From the NCBI RefSeq assembly GCF_000455325.1, contig NZ_HG322951.1, forward strand, positions 3,826,493 through 3,890,492: a DNA stretch of 64,000 nucleotides, given 5' to 3'. Shown one piece after another: positions 32,231 through 41,211 of this stretch; within the stretch, counting starts at the first letter, position 1, and each line of letters starts with the position of its first letter. The stretch comes from Mycolicibacterium septicum DSM 44393 (GTDB lineage: Bacteria; Actinomycetota; Actinomycetes; Mycobacteriales; Mycobacteriaceae). The notes under the pieces were generated by a model. It was given only the letters and a program-made list of their open reading frames with translations, did no database searches and had not been told where the DNA came from. The position numbers were made by a program, and so were the translations under genes.

Positions 32231-34840
32231 ATGGGCTCGCACGACAGGGTTCGGGTTCGTGGCGCGCGGGAACACAATCTGCGGAACGTCGATGTGGATG
32301 TGCCGCGGGACGCCCTCGTCGCATTTACCGGTGTGTCGGGATCGGGCAAGTCCTCCCTGGCCTTCGGGACACTGTTCGCCGAATCCCAGCGTCGGTATTT
32401 GGAATCCGTTGCGCCATATGCCCGTCGCCTGATCGACCAGGTGGGCGTTCCGGATGTCGACTCGATCGAAGGCATGCCTCCCGCCGTCGCACTTCGACAG
32501 CAGCGCGGTGCGACCAGCACGCGGTCATCGGTCGGCAGCGTCACAACCCTGTCCAGCCTCATCCGCATGCTGTACTCACGGGCGGGCAATTATCCGGCGA
32601 ACCAGCCGATGCTCTTCGCAGAAGACTTCTCCCCCAACACGCCTCAGGGCGCCTGTCCCAAGTGCCATGGCATGGGCCGCGTATACGAAGTGACCGAAGC
32701 ACTGATGGTGCCGGACCCGACATTGACGATCCGTGAGCGTGCCATCGCCTCGTGGCCTCCCGCCTGGTACGGCCAGAACCTGCGGGACATCCTGGTTTCG
32801 CTCGGATACGACGTCGACACCCCATGGGAAAAGCTGCCGCACAAAGACCGCGAGTGGATCCTGTTCACCGAAGATCGCCCAACGGTGCCGGTCTACGCGG
32901 GCCTGACCCCGAAGGAAACCCGCCGCGCCATCAAGGACGACTGGGAACCCAGCTACCAGGGCACTTTCATCGGCGCGCGCCGATACGTTCTGGATACGTT
33001 CGCCACCACCAAGAGCGCCGGCGTCAAGAAACGCGTCTCGCAGTTCGTCGGAAGCGGCCCGTGCCCGGCGTGCCACGGAAAGCGCCTGAAACCCGAGGCG
33101 CTTTCGGTGACGTTCGAAGGTTTGGACATCGCCGCACTGTCCCGGCTCACGTTGGACCAACTCGCAGCGCTGTGCGGCACAGTGCTCAGCCCGCAATGGG
33201 CGCCGGCCACTTCCGGTGCGGTACTCGACAAAAAGGCGCGCAAGTCGGCCGTCGAGGCCCGGATGGCTGCGGGAGGGGCCGCGCATACCGCCGCACCGGA
33301 TGTTCGGCAGACGCCCAACATGTCAGCCGAAAAGCGTGCCGCAGCACAACGATTGGTGGACGATCTGCAGGAGCGACTACTGCCGCTGATCAACCTGGGT
33401 CTGGGATACCTGTCCCTCGCCCGCAGCACGCCGACGCTCTCAGGCGGCGAGTTGCAGCGCGTCCGGCTCGCGACTCAGCTGTCCTCACAGTTGTTCGGCG
33501 TCGTGTACGTCCTGGATGAGCCGTCGGCCGGTCTGCATCCTCGCGACCGGGACGCGTTGCGCGACATTTTGCAGGGGCTGAAGCGCAGCGGGAACAGCGT
33601 CTTCGTGGTCGAGCACTCGCTCGATGTCATCGCCGCCGCGGACTGGCTGGTCGATATCGGACCGGGTGCCGGCGTTGATGGCGGTCAGATCCTCTACAGC
33701 GGGCCGCCAGCGGGCCTGGCGGACGTCACTGAATCCGTCACGCGCCGTTATCTCTTCAGTGCGGGTGCGCGGATCGATCCGCGCACACCACGGGACCGAA
33801 ACCACTGGCTGGAACTCGCCGGTGTGCGGCGCAACAACCTGCACGAGATCTCCGTGTCGGTCCCCTTGCGCTGCCTCACCGCCGTGACCGGAGTGTCCGG
33901 ATCGGGGAAGTCGAGCCTCGTCGCGCATGCGCTCGCCGAAATCGTCGGTGACCACCTGGGTCGCCCCGTCCGCTTCGACGACTCAGGTGACGACGACCTA
34001 CTCGCCGAGGCCGCGCCTCCCGCCTCGGGTGAGGTCGTCGGCGACGCCCACGGCGTGCGCAGGGTCGTGTGCATCGACCAGAAACCGATCGGCCGCACCC
34101 CACGATCCAATGTCGCCACCTACACCGGGGTGTTCGACCATATCCGTAGGCGCTTTGCCGAGACCCCGCAGGCACAAAAGCGCGGGTACAAACCCGGGCG
34201 GTTCTCCTTCAACGTCGCCGGCGGGCGCTGCCCCACCTGCGAAGGCGAAGGGTGGGTGATGGTCGAGCTGCTGTTCCTGCCCAGCGTCTACAGCCCGTGC
34301 CCGGACTGCCACGGAACCCGCTACAACGCCGAGACTCTCGCCATCCGATGGCGTGGGCGCAACATCGCTGAAGTACTGGAACTCAGCACCTCAGCGGCCC
34401 GAGAGTTCTTCGACGGTGAGGCCGACATTCTTCGCGCCCTGGAGGCCCTCTGCGATGTCGGGCTCGGCTATCTCCAACTCGGGCAACCCGCCACGGAACT
34501 GTCCGGCGGCGAGGCACAGCGCGTCAAACTCGCCGGTGAACTGCAACGTGCTCACCGTGGCGACACCCTCTATCTGCTCGACGAACCGACTGCGGGACTA
34601 CACCCCGCCGACACCGACCGGCTGCTCGCGCACTTGCACCGGCTCGTGGACGCCGGCAACACCGTGGTGGCCGCCGAACTGGACATGCGAGTGGTCGCAC
34701 AGGCCGATTACGTCATCGACATGGGACCCGGCGCCGGGGCGGCAGGTGGCCGCATCGTCGCCACGGGCACCCCTGCGGAGATTGCCGAGTGCTCGGACAG
34801 TGCCACCGCCCCCTACTTGGCTGCTGAGTTCGCACACTGA
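32231..34840 (+). CDS. UvrA paralogue (UvrA2/drug-resistance type)
   Basis: 869-aa ABC ATPase with two nucleotide-binding halves: Walker A GVSGSGKSS at about residues 34 and 557, signatures TLSGGELQRV and LSGGEAQRVK, and Walker B VYVLDEPSAGLHPRD and LYLLDEPTAGLHP. Zinc fingers are CPKCHG, CPACHGKRL, CPTCEGEG and CPDCHG. Only about 20 residues separate MLYSRAG from FSPNTPQGACPKC, where housekeeping UvrA has the UvrB-binding domain, and total length is about 100 residues short. It may recognise DNA damage or intercalators without loading UvrB. A single gene. Confidence 0.92.
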   Translation: MGSHDRVRVRGAREHNLRNVDVDVPRDALVAFTGVSGSGKSSLAFGTLFAESQRRYLESVAPYARRLIDQVGVPDVDSIEGMPPAVALRQQRGATSTRSSVGSVTTLSSLIRMLYSRAGNYPANQPMLFAEDFSPNTPQGACPKCHGMGRVYEVTEALMVPDPTLTIRERAIASWPPAWYGQNLRDILVSLGYDVDTPWEKLPHKDREWILFTEDRPTVPVYAGLTPKETRRAIKDDWEPSYQGTFIGARRYVLDTFATTKSAGVKKRVSQFVGSGPCPACHGKRLKPEALSVTFEGLDIAALSRLTLDQLAALCGTVLSPQWAPATSGAVLDKKARKSAVEARMAAGGAAHTAAPDVRQTPNMSAEKRAAAQRLVDDLQERLLPLINLGLGYLSLARSTPTLSGGELQRVRLATQLSSQLFGVVYVLDEPSAGLHPRDRDALRDILQGLKRSGNSVFVVEHSLDVIAAADWLVDIGPGAGVDGGQILYSGPPAGLADVTESVTRRYLFSAGARIDPRTPRDRNHWLELAGVRRNNLHEISVSVPLRCLTAVTGVSGSGKSSLVAHALAEIVGDHLGRPVRFDDSGDDDLLAEAAPPASGEVVGDAHGVRRVVCIDQKPIGRTPRSNVATYTGVFDHIRRRFAETPQAQKRGYKPGRFSFNVAGGRCPTCEGEGWVMVELLFLPSVYSPCPDCHGTRYNAETLAIRWRGRNIAEVLELSTSAAREFFDGEADILRALEALCDVGLGYLQLGQPATELSGGEAQRVKLAGELQRAHRGDTLYLLDEPTAGLHPADTDRLLAHLHRLVDAGNTVVAAELDMRVVAQADYVIDMGPGAGAAGGRIVATGTPAEIAECSDSATAPYLAAEFAH

Positions 34841-34908
34841 CCAAAGCCTTTGGCACAGATCGTGATCACTGTGGCAACCCACGAGTGTCCATCCGCTTGG
34901 CCACGGCG

Positions 34909-35637
34909 TTAGTCGGCGTGCAGGACGAAGAACAAGAAGCACAAGAACCGCATGCCGGTGCTCTCGTCAAATCCCTCGGGAAACAACTCGCGGGCGGCAG
35001 GAAGAGCCGGCGGTTCGCTGATGACACCAATTCGAAAGCCTGCCGTGGTGAAGGCGTCGGTCATCGCGTGCAGCGGCCGGTCCCAGAAACTCAGCTGTGC
35101 GGTCTGCCCGCCCATGGTCCACTCTTCGGTTCGGTTGCGGGTCTTGAAATAGTTCGTCTCCTCCCCTGCCATCCGCTGCGTGAGGAAGTTGGCGAAAGGA
35201 TGCTCGACCGACGCGATGAGTCGGCCTCCGGGGGCCAGTACTCGTCGCATCTCAGTCAGCGTCGGCCCCCAATCTTTCAGGTAGTGCAGCGATAGCGACG
35301 CAACGATGTCGTCGAACGAGCGATCCGGAAACGGCAGGGAGTCAGCCAAATCGGCGACCCGTAGATCCGCGTCGGCGCCGAGGCGCCTGCGGGCCTGCTC
35401 AAGCATCTTGGCACTGATGTCGATGCCGGTCATGATGGCGCCGCGATCACGCAGCGCGGCGAACAGCGGACCCGAGCCGCATCCGGCGTCGAGGATCCGC
35501 CGGCCCGTCACATCCCCAGCGAGATCCAGCATCGCTGGTCGCTCGTAGTACGCGTTGAGTAGGCTGGTCTCGTTTTCGGCCGTGTAGCCCTCGGCGAAGT
35601 CGTCGTAGGCACTCGCCCCTTCCGGAACCGGAGTCAT
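34909..35637 (-). CDS. Class I SAM-dependent methyltransferase
   Basis: 242 aa. Motif I LDAGCGSGPL, acidic motif GIDISAKML, and the post-motif region DDIVASLSLHYLKDW fit Methyltransferase_11-type enzymes (UbiE/Coq5-like). The C-terminal half has AVEHPF-like SVEHPFANFL. Start at ATG 35637 (MTPVPEGAS); ATG 35646 is three residues upstream. Substrate unknown. Confidence 0.88.
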   Translation of the reverse strand: MTPVPEGASAYDDFAEGYTAENETSLLNAYYERPAMLDLAGDVTGRRILDAGCGSGPLFAALRDRGAIMTGIDISAKMLEQARRRLGADADLRVADLADSLPFPDRSFDDIVASLSLHYLKDWGPTLTEMRRVLAPGGRLIASVEHPFANFLTQRMAGEETNYFKTRNRTEEWTMGGQTAQLSFWDRPLHAMTDAFTTAGFRIGVISEPPALPAARELFPEGFDESTGMRFLCFLFFVLHAD

Positions 35638-35766
35638 GCCAACCATTTTGGCACGCTGAACGACAGTTCCCCGGTCACGCCGAGGCGGGCCCACCCAACT
35701 ACGGCCTCGAACTTCTCACCGGTGCAAGAGAACTCAGTCACGGCAAGGTCCATAGCAGACCGCTCA

Positions 35767-36372
35767 TTACAGCCCGGACGGCACGACCTTGCCGTTGACG
35801 GTCACCTCGACCTGCGCGGTCTTCGTGTTGTACGAGACCTGGCCGTGCTCGAACGTCTCCACGAGCAGATCCCCGTCAGCGGTCTCGTCACTGGTGGGCG
35901 CGCCCAGCGGACCCACCGAGCCGTTGTCGCCGGTGACCGCAGGCACGCCGTCCGGGTTGCGCGGCACATTCCAGGCCTCCCGGATCTTGCCCCGGGTGAT
36001 GTATGCAGGTGTGCCCGTCTCCTTGCTCTTGGCGGTGATCACACCGCCCTGAAACTGCTGGAACACCACGCCGCTCTCCCGTGCTCCCGCGTTGCGGTCA
36101 CCCGTCAGGGGCTTTCCGAGAGCCTGCTTCTGCTCCTCGGTTGCCGACGAGTATTTGGCAGCGATCGGGCCGGTCAGCGTCACCTCGACGTCTCTGTCCC
36201 CGATGAGCTTCACTTCGGCAGGCGGAGCCGGGGCTACAGGCGTGGAAGTGGCGATCAACCCGACCTGAGGCGGCGCCGACGTCTCGACGCTTTGGCCATT
36301 GCTGCAGCCCACGGCGATAAATGCGACGGCCGACAGGCCGGCGAGTGCGGTGTTGCGTGCGATCGTCCTCAT
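35767..36372 (-). CDS. Secreted lipoprotein with LGFP-like repeats
   Basis: 201 aa. A signal peptide with lipobox FIAVGC (Cys23) predicts lipid anchoring to the outer face of the membrane. The C-terminal half (VFQQFQGGVITAKSKETGTPAYIT and PLGAPTSDE) follows the LGFP pattern, which is found in cell-envelope proteins of mycolate-containing bacteria and is thought to bind cell-wall polymer. It ends 77 bp upstream of the methyltransferase reading (same strand, separate). Confidence 0.82.
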   Translation of the reverse strand: MRTIARNTALAGLSAVAFIAVGCSNGQSVETSAPPQVGLIATSTPVAPAPPAEVKLIGDRDVEVTLTGPIAAKYSSATEEQKQALGKPLTGDRNAGARESGVVFQQFQGGVITAKSKETGTPAYITRGKIREAWNVPRNPDGVPAVTGDNGSVGPLGAPTSDETADGDLLVETFEHGQVSYNTKTAQVEVTVNGKVVPSGL

Positions 36373-36547
36373 GCGGTTCCCCTCACGTCTTTCATGTGGT
36401 GTGGGTCAAGTTACGGCTGAACCCTCGCCCGGCCGGGACTATAACCGAACCTATTGAGTGGCGCAGGCGATCCATGGCCCGGTCGCCCCATGCGTGATGC
36501 AGTCGGCCGGCGCCTGAACGGTTCGAGCTTGGTCGCCCCAATCGCCG

Positions 36548-36976
36548 CTAGGTGCAGGGATATTGCCTGTTCAGCACACAATTCGACGGTGGCGAGTAGA
36601 AGCCGCTCAGCACGCCTCGCATACCGCCGGTAGCGGAACCGCCCGGCGCAATGATGCGATTCCAATTCGCGGGACCGATTACATAGTGGGTGCCGGATTG
36701 CGCGAACGTGCTGCTCCACGTGTGCGAGATGGATTCGCCCGCCGGCAAGTCGAATTCGAGCCGCCAATCCGTCATCGGCACCGAACTCGCATTGACGATG
36801 GTGAAGTGGGCGATGAAGCCGGTCTGCCACGTCGATGACACCGACAACCTCGCCGCGGCCGCGGCCGCTTGAGCTACCGGAGTGACCGCGAGTCCGGAGG
36901 CGGTAACTATCGATGCCGCCATCGTGATGTGAAGCGCTGTGCTCCAGCGCTTCACATATTTGCCCAGTCCGGCCAC
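36548..36976 (-). CDS. Secreted CBM2 carbohydrate-binding protein (Rv1987-like)
   Basis: 142 aa. Signal peptide (MAGLGKYVKRWSTALH start, cleavage near PVAQAA), then a single family 2 carbohydrate-binding module: SVSSTWQTGFIAHFTIVN, PAGESISHTW and GPANWNRIIAPGGS carry the conserved Trp residues, closed by a Cys pair near the C-terminus. No catalytic domain. Length and sequence agree with my memory of M. tuberculosis Rv1987. GTG 36976 is preferred over ATG 36997 for that reason. Probably binds cellulose- or chitin-like glycans outside the cell. Confidence 0.85.
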   Translation of the reverse strand: MAGLGKYVKRWSTALHITMAASIVTASGLAVTPVAQAAAAAARLSVSSTWQTGFIAHFTIVNASSVPMTDWRLEFDLPAGESISHTWSSTFAQSGTHYVIGPANWNRIIAPGGSATGGMRGVLSGFYSPPSNCVLNRQYPCT

Positions 36977-37152
36977 AGCCGCCAACACTAAGGCCAAGCA
37001 ATCGCTATCGGCCCGCGCATCGCAGGTGCGCTACGGGACCTTTGCTCAACTGAGACCATCGCGAAATTTTTGCCACGAACGACGCACTCGGGGTTTGCCG
37101 AGGGCCGAATCGACGGAAAGCTCCTTTCCCCTTCGCCTCGGCGGTAACACTG

Positions 37153-37810
37153 ATGGACGTGACGATCGCCGAGGACGTCAAGGCCGAACGAGCGGCATTC
37201 GCGGAATCCCTTCTCAACGTGGGCCCGTCGGCTCCCACCGGGTGTGGTGAGTGGACCGCACTGGAGCTCGCGGCCCACCTGGTGGGTGAGGAGCGCAATG
37301 GTGGCGTGACGACCTTCATCGCTCGAACCCTGGTGGCACAACGGTGTTTCGGTGCCGGCCCCACCGGTGTTGGTCGACACCGCCCTGCGGTTGGAGCGCC
37401 GCCACGGGTTTACCGCACTGGTCAACCGGCTGCGGCGGCCCGTGCCGCGGCTGCTGCTGCGGCCCCTGGTGGCGCCACTGACCCTGTTCGAGTACTGGAC
37501 GCATCACGACGATCTGATCCGGTCCAACAACGGAGTGCACACGGTGCCTGCGGCCCTGGTCGAAGTGATTCCCCTCGTACTGCGCTATCAGCTCAAGAAG
37601 CTGCCCGGCGGTGTCCGGGTGACGGTCGGCACCCGCGACAACCGCTACCAATGGTCGGTCGGGCCGAACTCGGGGCCAGAGGTTGCTCTCGCCGGCGCTC
37701 CCCCGGACTTGGTGCGGTGGCTGTCAGGGCGTTCGGCGACAGGCGAAATCACCATGACCGGAGCCGATATCCCCGTGCAGGCAGTCCGCGCGTTCATGGG
37801 CCAGGTATGA
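37153..37810 (+). pseudogene. Frameshifted DinB/mycothiol-maleylpyruvate-isomerase-like gene (TIGR03085 type)
   Basis: Two halves in different frames form one protein. Frame 1 from ATG 37153 gives AERAAFAESLLNVGPSAPTG then GEWTALELAAHLVGEER, ending about 37343 at ARTLVAQR. Frame 2 continues VSVPAPPVLVDTALRLERRHGF to 37810. One extra base in the CGGTGTTTCGG stretch (about 37343-37349) accounts for the switch. The family has a four-helix DinB-like fold with His metal ligands. It is either a genuine inactivation or a sequencing error; codon usage on both sides is normal, so the lesion is recent. Confidence 0.8.
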
Positions 37811-37826
37811 CGGCCTCAAGTCCAGG

Positions 37827-38819
37827 TCAGAGGGCCCGCAGGCCACGCAGGGTCCTCTCGATCAGTTCACGTCGTTCGTCGATTGGGGTCGATTCACCAA
37901 GGGAGGCGTGCACCCTCAAGTGACCCTGTGTCACCAAGTCGTCGACCAGGAATCGCGTCGCACCGAGCGGCAAGGACAGACGCGCGGCGATCTCTGCGAC
38001 CGTGCTACCGCGCGCGCACCACGTCAGGATCTGGCCCCGCACATCATCTTTCGGCCACCGCGGCGACTTCCCTGTGCCGTTGAGCGCTTCCACCGGAGCC
38101 TCGAGTGCCAGTTCGACACCAGAGTCGATCCGGCCTGCCATCGGTGTGTTCGGCGGCATCAGGGCCGGCTCGTCCACGCTGGGCGATCCCCTGAACCAGT
38201 CGTCGGTCGGTTCGCCCTCCCCCTCCGACGGTTGAGGCGCGCCGGCGCGCTTCTCCCGGACATCTGGTGAACGAGGCCGCACCTTTCGTTTCTCCAAGAA
38301 CCGCAGGGCGTGTTCGGCGTGTACCGATGCGCGCAGCTCGCTGGAGACGACCTTGAGAATGGTGCGGTCGGTGTCGATGACGAAGGTGGCTCGTCTGACC
38401 GGCAGCAGCCGGGCCAGCAGGCCACGGCGCCGAGCGTGCCGGCCACGCCGGGCCTCCCCACCCACCGCGACGGATCCACGCAACTTGGCGAACCTGCCTC
38501 GGCGCATCCCGAACAGCTCGGTCACAACGCCGTCCGGATCCGAGAGCAGCGGATAGTCGAACGAGCGCTGTTGGGCGAAGTGGGCCTGTTTGTCGACGGT
38601 GTCCAGGCTGATGCCCACCCGTTGGGCGCCGACCTGGGCGAACTCGTTGCTCAGGTCCCGAAAATGACAGGCCTGGGCTGTACAGATCGGTGAGGACGCC
38701 AGTGGGTAGAAGAACAGCACAACGGGCCCGCCGGAAAGGAGCGCGGACAGTGACCGAGGCCGACCGGTGTGGTCACACAGAGTGAAATCAGGCGCCCTCT
38801 CGCCCGCAATCATCGGCAA
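37827..38819 (-). CDS. Peroxiredoxin fused to a DUF742 domain
   Basis: 330 aa. Residues 1-150 are an AhpC/Bcp-type peroxiredoxin: APDFTLCDHTG, VVLFFYPLASSPICTAQA with the peroxidatic Cys in SSPICT, and a redox fold to about residue 175, interrupted by an Arg-rich insert (RRGRHARRRGLLARL). A Pro/Glu-rich linker (180-235) leads to a DUF742 domain at about 250-330 (DVRGQILTWCARGSTVAEIAARLSL, LPLGATRFLVDDLVTQGHL), a winged-helix-like module of actinobacterial 'conservon' GTPase operons. No GTPase, roadblock or sensor-kinase gene adjoins. Confidence 0.83.
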   Translation of the reverse strand: MPMIAGERAPDFTLCDHTGRPRSLSALLSGGPVVLFFYPLASSPICTAQACHFRDLSNEFAQVGAQRVGISLDTVDKQAHFAQQRSFDYPLLSDPDGVVTELFGMRRGRFAKLRGSVAVGGEARRGRHARRRGLLARLLPVRRATFVIDTDRTILKVVSSELRASVHAEHALRFLEKRKVRPRSPDVREKRAGAPQPSEGEGEPTDDWFRGSPSVDEPALMPPNTPMAGRIDSGVELALEAPVEALNGTGKSPRWPKDDVRGQILTWCARGSTVAEIAARLSLPLGATRFLVDDLVTQGHLRVHASLGESTPIDERRELIERTLRGLRAL

Positions 38820-38960
38820 AGACTAACGCGGGGAGCTCTGCGTGACACGTGACTCGGAGAATTCCTCTGCCGAGTCCGCAGGAGTATGCGTGCGGACTGC
38901 TCATTCCTGCTGGGCGAAAGGGCAATTGACGCGAGTGATGACGCCGGCAGCGTCCGGTCG

Positions 38961-39644
38961 TCAGGTGACCGGCTGCAGGGTGGCGCCGGCGGCCTGGCTG
39001 TACAGGTCTGCAGCCGCGGTCATCGCGGCCTTGATGGTGTTGTAGTACTGCGTTCCGACCCCGCCGTGGTACTTGAGCAGTTGCGGGTTCTGCGCGAGCG
39101 TGGCCGCCAGCACGGTATCGCCGGTGATGCCGAACTTCTTGTACGCCTCGTTGAACCGGGCGATGAACCGGGCAATCGATTTGTTGGGGTCTTGGCGGTC
39201 GGCGACGGTACCGAAACTGGCTTTCTCCTGGAACAAGCCGATGACCTCGTCAGCCGCGGTCCCCCGGCCGCCATAAGCCTGCACACCGCCGGATGCGGTC
39301 GGGCGGAAGCTGGACTCGATTTTCGCAGTGGCGATGATGGTCTTGATCTGGTCGTCGCTCAGCCTGGCCGCCCGGCCCTGACTCAGGATGGCCTTGACGA
39401 TATCCTGCGCGTTGGAGTCCTTGGTGACGACCACCGGGGCAGGAGGAGGAACGACGGCGACGGCCGGCGTGGGGGCGACGGCGCCCACCGGGCGCTCCTC
39501 AGCTGCAACAGCCGCATGCCGGTGCATCGGTGGAGAAACGAGCGTGGCACCGCCGAGGCCAGTCGCTACGAGAAAAGCACTGACGATCTTCTTGACGTGC
39601 TTCTGTTCTCTGAACGGACCTGTTGGTCTGTCGAATTTCGGCAT
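38961..39644 (-). CDS. Secreted transglycosylase-like cell-wall protein
   Basis: 227 aa. Type II-like N-terminus (KKIVSAFLVATGLGGATLV) with cleavage near HAAVAAEE, a Pro/Ala-rich linker, then an SLT-like lysozyme fold: IATAKIESSFRPTASGG carries the likely catalytic Glu, followed by YGGRGTAADEVIGLFQE and DPNKSIARFIARFNEAY. Probably cuts or binds peptidoglycan. ATG 39644 (MPKFDRPTG) is chosen; the frame stays open to 39761, but that part overlaps a structured leader. Confidence 0.78.
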   Translation of the reverse strand: MPKFDRPTGPFREQKHVKKIVSAFLVATGLGGATLVSPPMHRHAAVAAEERPVGAVAPTPAVAVVPPPAPVVVTKDSNAQDIVKAILSQGRAARLSDDQIKTIIATAKIESSFRPTASGGVQAYGGRGTAADEVIGLFQEKASFGTVADRQDPNKSIARFIARFNEAYKKFGITGDTVLAATLAQNPQLLKYHGGVGTQYYNTIKAAMTAAADLYSQAAGATLQPVT

Positions 39645-39900
39645 GCTTTTGCTCTCTTCTGTGGGGGATTTGAACTTGTGGGTCCGTATGTCGGACACGG
39701 ACACCCCCCCTCCAACCCGTCTCTGTGCACCGAAAACAGGGTCGGACTGCGTACTGGTCACTACGCGCCGATAAGCGACGATCCGACCGGGTACGCACCA
39801 GAAAAAGTTTGCCGATTGCGATTATTGCTGCGGCGACGCAAGAGTCGGCCGCGGCCAACACATCACACCCGCCGCAAAGATTCCCCCATTTGCGGCGATG
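39645..39900 (-). promoter_or_regulatory. Long untranslated leader with hairpins before the transglycosylase-like gene
   Basis: No gene fits in the 424 bp between 39645 and 40068. It contains a perfect 9-bp stem (39870-39878 with 39889-39897, CGCCGCAAA/TTTGCGGCG) and a 6-bp stem GTCCGT/ACGGAC at 39682-39702 near the start codon. Rpf-type cell-wall genes of mycobacteria carry ydaO (c-di-AMP) riboswitch leaders; I cannot confirm that consensus here. Confidence 0.35.
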
Positions 39901-40068
39901 TGGTGCACGTCACTCTGCCTGGTACTACTGCAGTGCGATAGTTAGCCACGGACTGTATTGGAACACTCGGGATATTGCAAAACCCCAGTACGACACCGAC
40001 GACAAGCGTCGTGTGCACGCATGATCGACGACCGTCGCCCCGTTTGCCGATAACGGCCGGTGGTGTCG

Positions 40069-40482
40069 TCAGTTGATGATCTCGCCTCGTTCGTCGGCGC
40101 GGATCGAGGTGAGCCGGTCTCGCCACATCTGTAGCGAATCCGGCGTCAACCGCGTCCAATCGGTCACTTCACGCACCACACGAAGCGGTGCTTCGCTCCG
40201 GAACGACCGCGTGGGGTTGCCCGGAAACTTCTTGTCTGTGACGTTCGGATCATTCTCGAACGGCCCGGTGGGAACGACCTCGTAGACGTGCGGCGTCGCA
40301 CCGTCCAGCGCCGCGACCTCGGCCGCCAAGCCGGCCCCGTCGCGCAATGCAGTGAAGTAGATGTGGTTCATGACAACCTCGGGCCGGTAGTTCGAGTTGA
40401 ACCCGGCGGTCAGGTACTCCCCGGGCCGCAGCTCCGCCTTCGTACCGTGAAAGAACGGTCCCTCGTCGAGCACTTCACCCAC
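40069..40482 (-). CDS. arr: NAD+-rifampin ADP-ribosyltransferase
   Basis: 137 aa, matching the Arr family (about 140 aa). Family blocks are clear: FFHGTKA at 10-16, YRPEVVMNHIYFTAL at 32-46, and DPNVTDKKFPGNPTRS followed by APLRVVREV. The enzyme transfers ADP-ribose from NAD+ to the C23 hydroxyl of rifamycins and inactivates them; chromosomal arr is common in rapidly growing mycobacteria. Single gene with no visible regulator. Confidence 0.95.
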   Translation of the reverse strand: MGEVLDEGPFFHGTKAELRPGEYLTAGFNSNYRPEVVMNHIYFTALRDGAGLAAEVAALDGATPHVYEVVPTGPFENDPNVTDKKFPGNPTRSFRSEAPLRVVREVTDWTRLTPDSLQMWRDRLTSIRADERGEIIN

Positions 40483-40610
40483 GAGCCGATCTTACGGTCC
40501 GCAGGGGCGCAACCGACGCGCGTGGCGATCCGGCCCGAAAGTGGCTGCGCTGTCGGCGAATCGACGACAATCTCGTGGCGGAACAACGGAGGTCATGGGA
40601 CAGTTCCGAC

Positions 40611-41012
40611 ATGACAATCTTCGTCATCGATGCGCGGGTGGCCATCGACCTCGCCACCGCCGAGGCGAGTATTCCACCGGAGCACAGCCTGGCGGCTCCC
40701 ACGCTGTTGCGCTCGCAAGCGCTTGCCCTCGTGTACGAATCGGTGCACCGCGGCGAGATCGACGAACGGGCCGGCCGGAAGATTCTCGACGATGTCCGCG
40801 GGCTGCGGATCCGCCTTCTCGGCGACCGATCACTGCAGGACCACGCATGGCGGATAGCAGCAAAACTGAACTGGCAGGACACCTACCAGGCCGAGTACAT
40901 CGCACTTACCCAACTTCAAGCGGACGCCTTGGCCACCGCGGACACGAAACTCGCTGCGGCAGCCCGCATATTCGTCGAAACCGTGTCACCGGACGACATC
41001 CTGCGACCGTAA
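40611..41012 (+). CDS. PIN-domain protein, VapC-like, no antitoxin seen
   Basis: 133 aa. The PIN fold begins IFVIDARVAIDLATAE (first catalytic Asp), has Glu in YESVHRGEIDER, and ends ALATADTKLAAAARIF with the last Asp. VapC toxins of this type cleave tRNA or rRNA. No VapB-like gene precedes it: the 128 bp between it and the divergent arr gene hold no antitoxin-like frame. ATG 40611 is used. It is an orphan toxin, or its antitoxin is elsewhere. Confidence 0.78.
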   Translation: MTIFVIDARVAIDLATAEASIPPEHSLAAPTLLRSQALALVYESVHRGEIDERAGRKILDDVRGLRIRLLGDRSLQDHAWRIAAKLNWQDTYQAEYIALTQLQADALATADTKLAAAARIFVETVSPDDILRP

Positions 41013-41211
41013 CCCCACAGGTTGCGGTGCTTCGCCTTCGCTGCGACGACGTCGACCTCCTTCCGAAGTGAAAGTTGCTGGGAGGCTTTGCCATGGTGGG
41101 CCGCGCTTGTGGAGCGCGATGAGGTTTGGGATCGGAGAGGATGGCTAACCCGTCAGTGAGACAGAAGGTAGTCATTCCTGGGCAACAGGACCATGACGAA
41201 GGGAGCTTGAC

